DNA of 64,000 nucleotides from Anaspis maculata (taxonomy: Eukaryota > Arthropoda > Insecta > Coleoptera > Scraptiidae). A program made the translations under genes and the position numbers. This document shows positions 35,372-46,139 of the stretch, one piece after another. Position 1 is the first letter of the stretch; the number at the start of each line of letters is the position of its first letter. The stretch is taken from the NCBI GenBank assembly GCA_949128115.1, contig OX421962.1, positions 8,154,262 to 8,218,261 on the forward strand. Reading direction: 5' to 3'. Below the pieces are notes generated by a model. It was not told the origin of the DNA, did not search any database, and saw only the letters and a program-made list of their open reading frames with translations.

Positions 35372-35989
35372 TAGCGTGTTCCGATTTGTGTAAATTTTAC
35401 CCGGTAAATTTTGACAACTCTGACGTTTGTAAAATTTACCTGACAGCATTTCGGAACGCAAGCGGTAAACAGGGGCGGTAAATTAAATTGAGGTTGAGTG
35501 ACGTGCTACCAAATTTGAAAGTCTGCAGATCAGATCAGGGATGAAACGGAAGCAGATGCATTCAGATTCTTATTACTGGAGTTTGAGGCAGAACCAGGGC
35601 AGAACAAGAAAATGGTCTTCCTGAATAGCCAGTGAATCGACAAGCAAATGATAAAGGGAGGCAAAGAGCACATGGCCAGCAAAAAAGAGACAAGATCGCA
35701 TGCGCCTCGGCCTCAGAAACATTGTTCTACTGGTCTTTTGGTCACAGTGCTGGAAGGAGTTGTTCGGCTGGCTGTAGCAGTGATCAGAGAATAGCAGTGA
35801 TAGCGTGGGACATCGTTTTCAATGTCACCACTGCCAATAGCGTCACATTTACTGAAAATCACCGAGCTCCTACACGCGGTACAAAGCTGGCTCGCGGTAA
35901 ACTTCTGTGAAATTTACCGCGTCCCGTTTTATAATTTGACAGCGGTAATTTTTACAATTGTAAAATTTACCTTAAATCGGAACACGCTA
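35372..35989. mobile_element. 0.62-kb foldback element
   Basis: TAGCGTGTTCCGATTT and its exact complement are terminal. Inner arms repeat 'gtaaattttac', 'ttgacaactctgacgttt' and 'ggtaaa' motifs in inverted form. The central ~390 bases (35495-35885) are unpaired and GC-richer than the arms, with no recognised domain. Confidence 0.75.
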
Positions 35990-36928
35990 TTTCTCTGGAA
36001 CATTTCAAATCTCTTGACAGGAATACTAGTCCCAGAACACCTGGCAGTTCCAAGGTCATAGAATCTGGTCATAGCAACAACAATGCCACAACAATAGAGT
36101 GTCGCTTCTGGTTTGATATTCTGTGGTATAGGTAAGTGAGTGTACTTGCCTTGCAGCCAGGGCTGGGCGGTATTTCAAATACAAGTATTCGAAATACGTA
36201 TTTGAAATACATTCAAGTATTTTGTATTCTGTATTTAAATACATTTGATTGAGAAGTATTTGTATTTTGTATTTTGGAATAGTTCAGGCAGCTAGTATTT
36301 TGTATTTTGTATTTTAAATACATTTTTCGGAAAAGTATTTTGATTTTCAAAATACAAAATACAAAATACATTTGTTTCCCATGCTCTTTAGTCTGTTTGG
36401 GCCGAAATTGTTCTGGTAATACTATATTCACCCCATTGACATGTCTTGCTTTTGCACACTATCTGGGATCGATAATGAGTTTGATTGCATCTTTTACGTT
36501 TTACGCTTTACTGGTAAGGGCATACTACTGTCAGCCACGAGAGGTTCCATGTCGGATGTCGGACAATATTTTCGAAAAGCTGGTTGTCCCCAAAGGAAAT
36601 CAACATTTGTTATTTTGAAGAATTGATGGATGAAGTAAGGAATAGGTTTGAATATGAAGTTTTCTTCACTTTGTTTATTTTATTTGTCTTTTCATAGTTC
36701 ATAATAATTTACTTATTGTTGCGACTGAATCAATGAAGTGTTCCCATTGAAATACTTGCATTTTACGGTTTTTCCAATAAAATGGTTGGAATACGCAATA
36801 AGAATGTATTTTGTATTTTGTATTTGGAATACTCTAGGTGGTATTTTGTATTTTGGAATTTCTTAGTTTTCCAAAATACGTATTTTGTATTTTGTATTCC
36901 AAAGACATTTCAAGAAGTAGTTTGTAAA

Positions 36929-38265
36929 GTAAAGTAAAGTAAAGTAAAGTATTTATTTATGCCTTATGAAAATATACAGATTTGAGAATCTACACATAAA
37001 ATCGGCAAAGTCAGACAGTCACTTAACACAGTTTATATACATCTGGCAGACGGTACACATACAGCCACACACTGTGACAATAAGAAGATACATATATACA
37101 AAAATATATTACAGAAAGAACTCGTCGAGTGTATAAAAGCATTTGGCAATTAAAAATTGCTTTATTTTTCTCACAAAAACACGATGTGTATCAGCGTCAG
37201 TGAAACATCCGTGAACCTTCAACGCGTGATTGTACACCCTGAGACTCATATATTGAAGACTGTGCTGTCCAATGACAAGTCTTGAGAATGGGACATCAAG
37301 CAGATTGCCATTTCTCGTGTCATGACCGTGAATATTCCGTCTCAAGGTGCATTTATCGATGTTCGCCCTAACATACATCAACAAGGAATACAAATACAGG
37401 GACGTCACCGTCATCACATTCAATTTAAGGAACAATGGTCTGCAGGATGATCTGTTTGAAGAACCCGTCATGCATCGAACAACTCTTTTCTGCGCCACGA
37501 GAACACGCTTCATATTTGCGGCACAACCCCAGTGCAGAATTCCGTAAGTGAGTCTGGACTGAAACATAGAAAAATATATGACCCTCAGCACACCCGAGGA
37601 GACTGTGCCCCTGATCGAGCGAATCAGGAACGTGCAACTACTGAGCTTCGAAACAAGATCCCCGATATGTGCATTCCATGTAAGTTTATGATCAATATAT
37701 AGTCCCAGAAATTTTGTAGAACTCACATTTTTAACTGATTTGCCCTCATTTCTCAGCAGAAGGCTGGAGTCAATTGTTGAGTTTTTAGTCGTTATTTTCA
37801 TCACCACCGACTTTCCAATGTTCAGTCTGATCCCGTTATGCTCGCACCATCCTGCAACATAATCTATACATGACTGAGCAATCTTAGGTAGGTTCACTCT
37901 ATCATCCGTTCCCACAACAACACTAGTATCATCAGCATATATGGTGAATTTTGCTCCTGGAATCTTGTTCGTTGGCAGGTCATTGATATAGCAGTTGAAC
38001 AGAGTTGCCGAAATGCCCGAGCCCTGCGGGCTACCCCTGCTGATCACCCTACCCACCGATCTAATGCCATCAATAACAACGTGCTGTGTCCTATCTGATA
38101 AATATGATTCGATCCATTTATTGCTTGTGCCTCGAACTCCCATCCTATTGAGCTTATCCAAAAGCAGGCCGTGGTCAATAGATCCAAAAGCGTTCGACAT
38201 GTCGAAGAATAGGCCCACAACAGCATCCCTGCCATTGACATGATCATGGACACAGGACACAGGTT
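36929..38265 (-). mobile_element. 5'-truncated non-LTR retrotransposon with (CTTTA)n tail
   Basis: The minus strand carries the 3' part of a LINE: reverse transcriptase, C-terminal domain, ~180-base 3'-UTR, and a tail of about five TTTAC/CTTTA repeats at 36929-36955. The 5' end stops abruptly inside the polymerase at about 38262, as expected from incomplete target-primed reverse transcription. It lies inside the hAT-like element. I could not find a clear target duplication. Confidence 0.8.
37109..38260 (-). CDS. Reverse transcriptase of a non-LTR retrotransposon (5' part missing)
   Basis: The 383-residue open frame has no internal stop. Visible polymerase motifs are VGLFFDMSNAFGSIDH (motif A region, residues ~16-31), SRGSPQGSGISATLFNCYIN (motif B, ~73-92), and FTIYADDTSVVV with the catalytic YADD (~104-115). 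KFLGLYIDHKLTWNAHI (motif D/E region) follows. The C-terminal part LTYGILHWG and KRVVRCMTG then RPLFLKLNVMTVTSLYLYS resembles the Jockey/CR1/Daphne-type group. The endonuclease and the start of the polymerase are missing, so it cannot transpose alone. The first Met is only where the truncated frame begins. The intact frame suggests recent insertion. A downstream 3'-UTR ends in (CTTTA)n. Confidence 0.9.
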   Translation of the reverse strand: MSCVHDHVNGRDAVVGLFFDMSNAFGSIDHGLLLDKLNRMGVRGTSNKWIESYLSDRTQHVVIDGIRSVGRVISRGSPQGSGISATLFNCYINDLPTNKIPGAKFTIYADDTSVVVGTDDRVNLPKIAQSCIDYVAGWCEHNGIRLNIGKSVVMKITTKNSTIDSSLLLRNEGKSVKNVSSTKFLGLYIDHKLTWNAHIGDLVSKLSSCTFLIRSIRGTVSSGVLRVIYFSMFQSRLTYGILHWGCAANMKRVLVAQKRVVRCMTGSSNRSSCRPLFLKLNVMTVTSLYLYSLLMYVRANIDKCTLRRNIHGHDTRNGNLLDVPFSRLVIGQHSLQYMSLRVYNHALKVHGCFTDADTHRVFVRKIKQFLIAKCFYTLDEFFL

Positions 38266-38460
38266 GTATTTTGTATTTCGACTATCTTGGATCGTGTATT
38301 TTGTATTTTGTATTTAAATACATTTTTCGAAGTATTTTGCCCAGCCCTGCTTGCAGCTTATAGGTGGTATCATAAGGATGGACTCTGCATTTCCTCCGCT
38401 GTGATAATTACCCTACCATGATGCACCAGTTGCTCAAATTCACCGGTGATTGACCAGCTA

Positions 38461-39165
38461 CACCATTTCCAACTGTATTTGCGATAATATCAAATGTATT
38501 TCAGATTAGCGATATGTATTTGAGAAAACACCAATTGTATTTTGAATATGAGAAATGTAGTTTAGAATTTGCCAAATGTATTTTAATTATGAGAAATGTA
38601 GTTTAGAAATTGCCAAATGTATTTTAGATTTGGGAAATGTAGTTTGGAATATGCCAGTTGTATAATTGAATATTCAAATGTAGTTGAGAAAGTACCAAAT
38701 GAATTTCAGAATAAGGATATGTAGTTCAGAAAACGTGAATTGTAAGTGAGAAACCGCCAATTGTAGTTGAGAATTTGAAGTTCGTTTTCCTCAACAACGT
38801 TTGCTTTTTCATCACTGTTCTACCCTAAAACAAAATATCTGAATCTGAAATACATTTCATAATATCTCAAATACATCTCATATTATCGTAAATACATCTA
38901 ACGTTTTCGAAAATACAATTGGCAATTTCTCCATTGAACTTCGTGGAATCGTGGATCTGAAATGCATTTAATTTTTTCTAAAATACATTTGGTAATATCT
39001 CGAATACATTTCGTTAATCTAAAATACATTTCATATTTTCTAAAGTACATCTAAACTTTTCTAAAATGCATTGGCGATTTCTGAACTACATTTGGTTAAT
39101 CTTAAATACATTTCATATTTTCTCAAATACATCTGAAGTTTTCTAAACTACAGCTGGAAAAGGTG
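38461..39165. mobile_element. 705-bp TA-flanked element made of ~20-bp AAATGTATTT repeats
   Basis: CACCATTTCCAACTGTATTT and its inverted match (ctacagctggaaaaggtg) are terminal. TA lies at 38459-38460 and 39166-39167. The left arm near 28648-28656 has the empty site (aactagctgg). The left half carries ~20-base units such as 'aaatgtagtttagaatttgc'; the right half carries the inverted 'aaatacattt' units. Non-coding. Confidence 0.9.
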
Positions 39166-39181
39166 TAGTTGTAGTAACGGA

Positions 39182-39468
39182 TTAAGAACGGAGTTGGATT
39201 GGTAAAATAAGCGTTGCGAAATCAATCCCTGTGGGTTTATTCCTTGACAGAGTCTCATCATTTAGGTCTCTTTCGAAAGCTACAAGGATGTATTTTGGTT
39301 TGAGCCCATTGGCATTTCCAAAATCGAAAAAAAATTCCAATGGGCTCAAACCAAAGTACATCCTTGTAGCTATCGAAAGAGACCAAAATGGTAAGAATCC
39401 GTCAAGGATTTAAACCCACACGGATTGATTTCGCAATGCTTATTCCACCAATATGACTCCGTCGTTAA
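39182..39468. mobile_element. TTAAGGACGGAG foldback family, copy 3
   Basis: TTAAGAACGGAGTT at the left and 'gactccgtcgTTAA' at the right. It is the mirror-image counterpart of 28350-28635 with few differences. Confidence 0.85.
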
Positions 39469-39489
39469 TCGTAAACGATTTTGATCAAA

Positions 39490-39860
39490 TGGACCATAAC
39501 CGGCCTTTTAACCTTGACCGATTATTGGTTGATTAATCGTAACCGGTCAAGTCGGTTAACCATAACCGGTCAAACCGGTTAACCGTGACCGGCTTTTAAC
39601 CGGTTATTGACCGGTTATTTTCAACCGGTTATTGACCGGTTATTTTCAACCGGTTATTGACCGGTCATTTTTAACCGGTTATTGACCGGTTATTTTTAAC
39701 CGGTTATTGACCGATTAACCGTGACCAGTTATTGACCAGTTATTGACTGGTTAACCGTGACCGGTTTTCAACCGGTTATTGACCGGTTAACCGTAACCGG
39801 TTATTCCTTTGCGAAATTTGACCGGTTATTCGAATTTTTTGACCGGTTAACCGTAACCGG
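39490..39860. repeat. ACCGGTTA subterminal repeat cluster, right arm
   Basis: Tandem 'ttaaccggttattgaccgg' type units mirror the cluster at 28011-28320, ending at the TGACAGCACTA terminus. Confidence 0.8.
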
Positions 39861-39962
39861 TTGACAGCACTACTTTTTACATAGAAATCAGAAAGCTTTC
39901 GAGAACATCTCTACCAATTTTCAAAACTACACTATTTATTTTCGCAATTTTTTCTTTGTTGA

Positions 39963-40150
39963 CTGGGCTACTTGTTTTGCACCCTCCAAGGCCAAGGCCT
40001 TGCGTCCCAGTTTTGTAGACTCCTTTTGCACCACGGATAATCCAACACTGACACCCCCTTACTGTTGGTACCCGGTGCAGACCGCACCACCCCGCCCCCC
40101 TCCCCCCGTTGGTACGCCACTGGGTCCTTTAATTTCCAAGTTTTCTTGTT
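39963..40150. repeat. Inverted partner of the 24838-25281 repeat
   Basis: 'cttgttttgcaccctccaa', 'ggccttgcgtcccagttttg' and 'ccacggataatccaac' are the reverse complement of about 25200-25280. A C-rich stretch (ccgcccccctcccccc) and 'ggtacgccactggg' follow. Confidence 0.75.
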
Positions 40151-40304
40151 TTTCACCCTATTTACCACGATTCTACGAATGTCAATTTTTTTAACAAAAC
40201 TTCCAAAAGCATAAAGTCGGGCATCCATATGGTGATTTGTACCGCTCCACCTTCTGTAGTTCACGGTATGTATATAATTTTTTCGTTTTTTTGTCCTGTT
40301 TCAC

Positions 40305-40450
40305 CCTGTATAATTCCCCTGCAAAAATTCAAGCAAAACACCCGGTGAGGTGTGATTGCTGCCGATTAATGGAATGTATTTCACATGGTCGCTATGCTCC
40401 TTCATTCAAAATTCCACGGAAGGCTTTTTGGTTACATAAGTTCCTGGACT
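40305..40450. repeat. Inverted partner of the 20820-20955 repeat
   Basis: 'caccctgtataattcccctgc', 'acacccggtgaggtgtgattgc' and 'gtcgctatgctccttcattc' are the reverse complement of the earlier block. Confidence 0.75.
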
Positions 40451-40835
40451 TTATTTATAACGTCTGGACAGTGGCGCAACTAGGGTTTTTTCCAGGCAGG
40501 TATCAACCCTCAAAAAGGCGCCATATGGTTGTGACCAATGTCACTTGACGTAAATCTTTCGTAAATACTAAGTTTTTTTTTTCGATAGATTTGGTATGAC
40601 AAATGTAATAGATCAACAGAGTGCTGAAGATGGATTGAGCTTCGGGGGGAGGGCGGCTGGGGCCTCGGGCTCTAGCGCCGCAGACAAAATATTTTAGAAA
40701 AATGAAAGAAGAGTATTTTTTTCTCTAAAGAGCAGGACAGCTCACTTGGGGGTATAGGTAGTGGGTACCTATATAATATGTACTATCCTGTCGCTATGGA
40801 TAAACGAGAACGATATAGTATCGCAAAAATGACTT

Positions 40836-41150
40836 TGGCTACGTTTACACCGGTGGACTAAAACTAGACTGACCCAAGCACTGACCCAAATTCCACCTAA
40901 AGTAATTCTTCTCTTGCAGCATTTTCACCGGCAGACTAACGCGGCCGACCTATTTCAAAATATAAACTCAAACTAAATAAATCCAAAAACTAAATTTACT
41001 TCAGTCCATGACTAATCGGAGACCTGACCCAAGCTACTTGGTCCTGATTTGGTCCTTGTTTGCGATCGTGTACACCACGTGGACTAAATTTATTTGGGTC
41101 GAATTTAGTGCTTAGGTCGCGGACCAAACCCACGGTGTAAACGTAGCCAC
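40836..41150. mobile_element. ~315-bp MITE with TGGCTACGTTTACACC termini
   Basis: TGGCTACGTTTACACC and 'ggtgtaaacgtagcca' are terminal inverted repeats. Inner 'ggactaaa' and 'tgacccaa' motifs recur in both orientations. No target duplication is clear. Confidence 0.8.
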
Positions 41151-42492
41151 TATCGACAAAAATGTTGTTCCCAACTCTTGCTGAAAGTATATTTTCCGCA
41201 CTCAACTGCAAGACTGACCTCCGCTTCCCATCGTTCAGTCAACCGCAGTTGCGTGCGGAAAAGTGGTACTTTTCGCACTTATTAGGAAAATAACCAAGTA
41301 TTTCGGGTCCAAAGGCAAGGCGTGTGGTCATACCATTGTATATTCTCCTGTTTAGTGATGCGCGGCAATTTAAAGTGAAGCGTTTTTTATTAACTTATTA
41401 CCTGATTAATATTAGCTCATTAACTATATTGATCCAATACAAAAACTCACTCCTGTGAATAGATTATTAGGATGAGAGTAACCTGGAGAGTGTGCCTGGA
41501 GTAACCTAACCAATTCAAACGAATAAATAGTACGGGACTTTTTGAACCAGTCGTTTTTCTTCCATTCCCAGCCGGAGAGCTTTTTCTTTTTTAAACTCGA
41601 CATTTTGCGACAACCCGTACTTGTAACACGAAAGATCAAACTGAAAGGGCGGTCGATCGTGATATCCACAAAATTCCCACTCTTCAACTCTCGAAAACTT
41701 GGAACAGTAATAAAATAAAATGTAGCATTATTTATTAATTTTATTACTAACTGGAATGTTTTTGTGTGTGGGGGTGTTGGTATACCTATTGGTGGGATGT
41801 ATTTGAATGGGTCTGTCTCCCATGTGGCTGCCACTCCGCCAGAATATGTGTGTCGGTCACAAGTGTCCGGTGCAAAGGGCCGGGCTATTCATCGGGAAGG
41901 ATGGGATGTTTTAAGGCTAAAGGGGACTGAAATTGAGTACCAAGTGTGCGACAGAGAGAAAATACATCAAAAGTAATAAAATGTTTTTGAGAAAACTATC
42001 GGTCCGATTTGGGATCTAAAAAAAGGGTTATACTCAGATTTCAATTCTATTTGATGCACTAGTCAAAAAAAAAATCCAAAAAAATTTTTCTGTTTTTTTT
42101 TCAATTTTACGAGATAATTTTCATTTTTTCTAAAATCACAGGTAGTCATTTTGAAGTACTGAAAATATCGAACATTAATCTGTTTTTAGAATTTCTGTAG
42201 CATGAATGGTGCCCTCCGAAACACATTTTGAAAATCTCACTTTGTTATTTGCCGCCCGCTGCAGCTGTTCTCCGCGATGAGTCATTCATGATATAGGTAG
42301 TGATCACTTTCTGCACACATGGTGTTATGATGTTTTCTGAGAAATAGGCGATGTGAATAGCAGTAGTAAAGATTTGTGACATCGTGGTATTACGCCGATA
42401 TATTTCGTTGCTACGATTTTTCAAATTGTAATTTTTGTCCAAGTTGATTATTCCTCTCACGTGATCACACTATCTAGATCTACAATATACTG

Positions 42493-43951
42493 TAGTGCAA
42501 GCGGTACACACCTAAAAACCCATCGATACCGCACTTTATAGTGCAGTAACGAGATTTTGCATGGACACACTTCATACCGAGACAAGCGATTTGACCCGCA
42601 GCACTCGATATTTTGACCCTTAGGGGGCCAAGGGGGGCCCTCCAAATTTTCAAGATGCAAGAACTTTCACAAAATGATCATTGAGTATCGTCATGTATGT
42701 CATAAGTGAAGCTTACGGGTCTATTGAAAAATTTTCCATCAATTGTCGTCGTGTCCGATTCAATCTTCACACTTGAAAAAAAAATTCTTTGACAGAGGTC
42801 AAAAAAACAGTTTTTATTTTTTCTTCTATGCAAGGAAACGATAAATTCATATGTTCTGTTGCGTTCCCAACTAAATCGCATTCCCTAAACCTAATTATGG
42901 AGAAAATTTTCTTGTAATGGTATTTTTCAAAGAAGTGGTGAGCTCTTCAGTACCTCTTTTCCAAGAGCATTTCTTTCTATGTCCCTACTGGATATCACTC
43001 GTAATTTTTGCAGGAATGAAGACCTCGAACTCTTTTCTTGGTAGTTCCGAAGCAACAAGACTCTAAAACGCCCAAGGCAGCCCAAAAAGATTTTTTCCTG
43101 CTGGGCCGTCCAACTTACGATATTTTGATTTTATAGTAGGAGAGACGCGAACCAATATTCAATCCAGGTTGCAGGCGCAAGCGATTTGGTTTCAACAGAA
43201 AATATTTTTCTATGCTGAGTTTTATTGCAGTACAACAAAACTCAGAGTCGTTAGGCACAAGTAGGTATATTTTTCGGTGGAACTTATTCGCCTGGACTAG
43301 ATCTCATTTATTTGCGCGTCTCCCCTACTACAAAATCAACATGCCCAAGATTTGACGGCCCAGCAGAAAAAAAAGTTTTAGGGTTCTCTTGTGCGTTTTG
43401 AAGTCATGTAGCATGAAAATTACTAAGAAAAGAGTTCAAGCTTCTCATATCTGCAAAAATTGACAGTCTTATCTAGTAGCAACATTGAAAAAAATGCTGT
43501 TGAAAAAAGTGTACTGAAGAGGTCACCTCTTCTTGAGAAAATGATATTGCGAAAAAATTGTCTCCATATTTGGGCTTACGGAACGCGGTTTAGTTGGGAA
43601 CGCAACAAAACATATTAATTTATCGTTTCCTTGCATAGAAGAAAAAATAAAAACAGTTTTTTTGACCTCTGCCAAAGAATATTTTTTTCAAGTGTGAAGA
43701 TTGAATCGGACACGACGACAATTGATGAAAACATTTCCACTAGACCCGTAAGCTTCACTTATGACATACAAGACGATACTCAATGATCATTTTGTGAAAG
43801 TTCTTGCATCTTGAAAATTTGGAGGGCCCCCATTGGCCCCCTAAGGGACAAAATATCGAGTGCTGCGGGTCAAATCGCTTGTCTCGGTATAAAGTACGCC
43901 CATGCAAAATCTCGTTACTGCACTACAAAATGCGGTATGCTTTTGCGTACC
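42493..43951. mobile_element. 1.46-kb foldback element
   Basis: The left arm 'gcagtaacgagattttgcatg', 'gacaagcgatttgacccgcag', 'aagttcttgcatcttgaaa' types mirror the right arm over ~700 bases with a turn near 43230. The inner part includes 'tgggccgtc..acttacgat' against 'gacggcccagca'. Moderately diverged arms; open frames are shadows. Confidence 0.85.
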
Positions 43952-44817
43952 GCTCCCACTACTGATACTCCAACATTCTCATACTCCAACATACTCATAT
44001 CTGATTATAAAGGGACAAACATTGTAAAGTCAAATTGCAATTGCAAAACAATAGGCTGCACAAATGTGTAGGTATATGTATTTGAAACTATATACACTGG
44101 AAGTAAATAACAAAACCGCAAAGAACTACTACTACTACTTGTCCTACTCCGTCTGAAGTCTGTTTGTCTGTCTGTCCGTCCGCTTGAGTCCTGTGTGGAT
44201 ATCTCTCTTGTTTGTTTGTGTGTCTGGCTGTCTGTGTGGTTATCTTCGTGAATGACCTCGGCTCATTTGATTTTTGTTGAAATCGTTCCATTAGAATGCA
44301 CTTGTTTCGTATAAAATTCGTATTACGTATCGTAGTACGATACGCATTTGAGTGTCGAAAAGTGGCCAGTACCTAAGAACCGTTGATGGGAAAAAAGTCA
44401 TAGCATTTCAACTTTCTTGAATGGGCATGCTCCTACAAGCCCGCAAATCAATGATCTCAGGCAGTAAAATTTTGATATAGAAGTCAATCAATTTTGTTTT
44501 TTTATTTTGTCAGTCCAATATATCCTTGTACTTGGACATAGTGAATGTGTGTCCGTTTAAGCTGACAATTTCTCTCCAAACAAAATTGTTGATTGGTCTG
44601 TATGGTTTCCTGTATGGTCTTTTGTTTAGCCGACTTAGGACATTTCACCTTGATGATAGTACCATTCTGATGAGGAAGAAGCCCCGTCTGGCGATTCCGC
44701 AAGATATCCATGGGTCGGGTCCACAAACTGGCCTCATAATTTAATTTTATTTCGTTATGTTCAGCTCTAATCAAACCATACAACTTTTTTCTTATGGTGC
44801 GATTTTATAAAAAATTA

Positions 44818-44999
44818 CGTTCCATAAAGGCTCTGTTACGTTGTATCACCCAGGCAACAGCCAATTGCCGACACGAATTTTTACATAACAGAGAGTTTAT
44901 GGAATGTTATTTTTCACAGAATAGCACTATTTCGTTTTTTTTATATCTTGAACGGTAAGGCCGCTATGAGATGATTACGCTAGGATCGACCACCTGTAT
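44818..44999. mobile_element. Small foldback and solo end related to the 14644-16807 element
   Basis: 'acgttccataaaggctctgtta' mirrors 'aacagagagtttatggaatgt'. The following 'cttgaacggtaaggccgcta' to 'cacctgta' matches the terminus of the 14644-16807 foldback. Confidence 0.6.
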
Positions 45000-46139
45000 C
45001 TTCCCATAGCTTCCAGTTACTGGGATCAATGCCTGTTCTAAATTTTCATCAGAATCAAAGAATGAAATTGGCTGCTCCTAATGGGCGACAGACACCGTTG
45101 GTATATGGGTGAACTTTTTTTTGAATTTTCGAATGTTTCAAGAATTTGATTTCAACAAAAATTAGTTTTAGTCATTTTGTGAGCTGCAGTTTCCTATCTC
45201 TGTGACTGTTACTTTTTGATTCACAGGCCAACTTGACGGATAGCGTTTTCCATCTCTCGTTATAAACATTTTGTGCATGAAACAGAAAACAAAATAAAGC
45301 CTTCTACTGTACTTTTCTTTATAGCAGTTTTTCACTCATCTTACTTATTTATTTCTGGAGAACATCCCAATTATATCGAGTGACGAAGATATTAATAATT
45401 AAAATTGAAAAAGTAACCGATTCGGTATTGCCCAGTTGCTTGTTACACTGTTGAGATTTTCTACGGGACTGGAGACATACAGTCCAGGCATTAATTCTGC
45501 AATCACGACAGAGCTCTTTTTTCTCGCGGACTATAAATATTGTATGATGATACAGGACGAGAACCGCTTGCAAGTGGCGGCGGGCGGCACGCGGTGAACT
45601 TCAAAGGGAAATATTCAAAATTGATTTCGGTCGATACTATTCATGATATTTCAATTTTGAAAAAAGATTAATATACAATATTCATCAGAGAATAAAATGA
45701 CTACCTTAAATTTTCAAAAAAAAATTAAAAATTTGAAAAAATCAAAAAAATTTTTCCAAAAAATAAAAAAATAATAATTTTTGACTACAGCATCAAATAG
45801 TTATATAATCTAAATATAATAACGTTTGAATTTTCAAAATCGGTTCATTAAGTTAATTTTGAGAATGTTATTAGTTTCCGCGCCATCTCGCGTCTCAGAA
45901 ACACATTATTTTATCGTCCCCTTTAGCCTTAAGATTATATATGAGTAGGAGATTGACTCAAAAAGGCGCCTTTGCACTTGTAAATATTGTAGGTGGGTGC
46001 GGGTACCTGGCAAACCCCCCCTTGTTGCGCCACTGCGTCTGGACTATCTGGAACATTGATGGAACACAGAAAAGTGTTCAGGTGGGAGTTGTAAGTGAGT
46101 GTTTTGGTGGGAAGACGATGCAAATTGAGACATAACAAT

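Larger units (their letters stand above)
36158..38349. mobile_element. 2.19-kb hAT-like element with 8-bp TSD CTTGCAGC
   Basis: CAGGGCTGGGC at the left and GCCCAGCCCTG at the right are flanked by CTTGCAGC at 36150-36157 and 38350-38357. The left arm of the large element (28753-28760) keeps one copy of that 8-mer in otherwise matching text, so the empty site is known. Subterminal zones are rich in TATTTTGTATTTTG in opposite orientations. No hAT transposase is recognised; a LINE fragment fills the right half. Confidence 0.9.
27986..39872. mobile_element. 11.9-kb hAT-like foldback bounded by 8-bp direct repeats
   Basis: The left end is TAGTGCTGTCA and the right end its exact complement. CTTTTTAC stands immediately outside both ends (27978-27985 and 39873-39880), an 8-bp duplication as in hAT elements. 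The arms (27986-28786 and 36131-39872) share dozens of ACCGGTTA units, a TTAA-ended foldback, and ~150 bases ending 'aagtacactcacttacctata'. The right arm is longer because it alone received two later insertions. The interior 28787-36130 holds other repeats and no complete transposase. It could be one large element or two related copies joined by rearrangement. Confidence 0.8.
40469..46035. mobile_element. 5.57-kb hAT-like foldback, TSD CGTCTGGA
   Basis: CAGTGGCGCAAC at the left and 'gttgcgccactg' at the right are flanked by perfect CGTCTGGA duplications (40461-40468, 46036-46043). Inner arms at about 41900-42290 and 45560-45930 are inverted and diverged: 'ttaaggctaaaggggac', 'ctatttgatgc..agtcaaaaa', 'aggtagtcatttt' and 'tgccgcccgc' are shared. 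Other MITEs (40836-41150, 42493-43951) are inside. Frames such as 41424-41834 (-) have no recognised domain, so transposase is absent or beyond recognition. Confidence 0.85.

Noticed and set aside
37109..38260. Complete, active retrotransposon
   Set aside because: The endonuclease and the N-terminal part of the polymerase are missing; the frame starts inside the palm domain.
41424..41834. 136-codon minus-strand frame as the transposase of the 5.6-kb element
   Set aside because: No DDE, BED or dimerisation motif is visible, and it lies in the part of the left arm without a partner. Function cannot be supported.
44502..44783. 93-codon minus-strand frame (transposon protein?)
   Set aside because: It reads like coding text in places but I find no motif; the overlapping plus frame is equally long.
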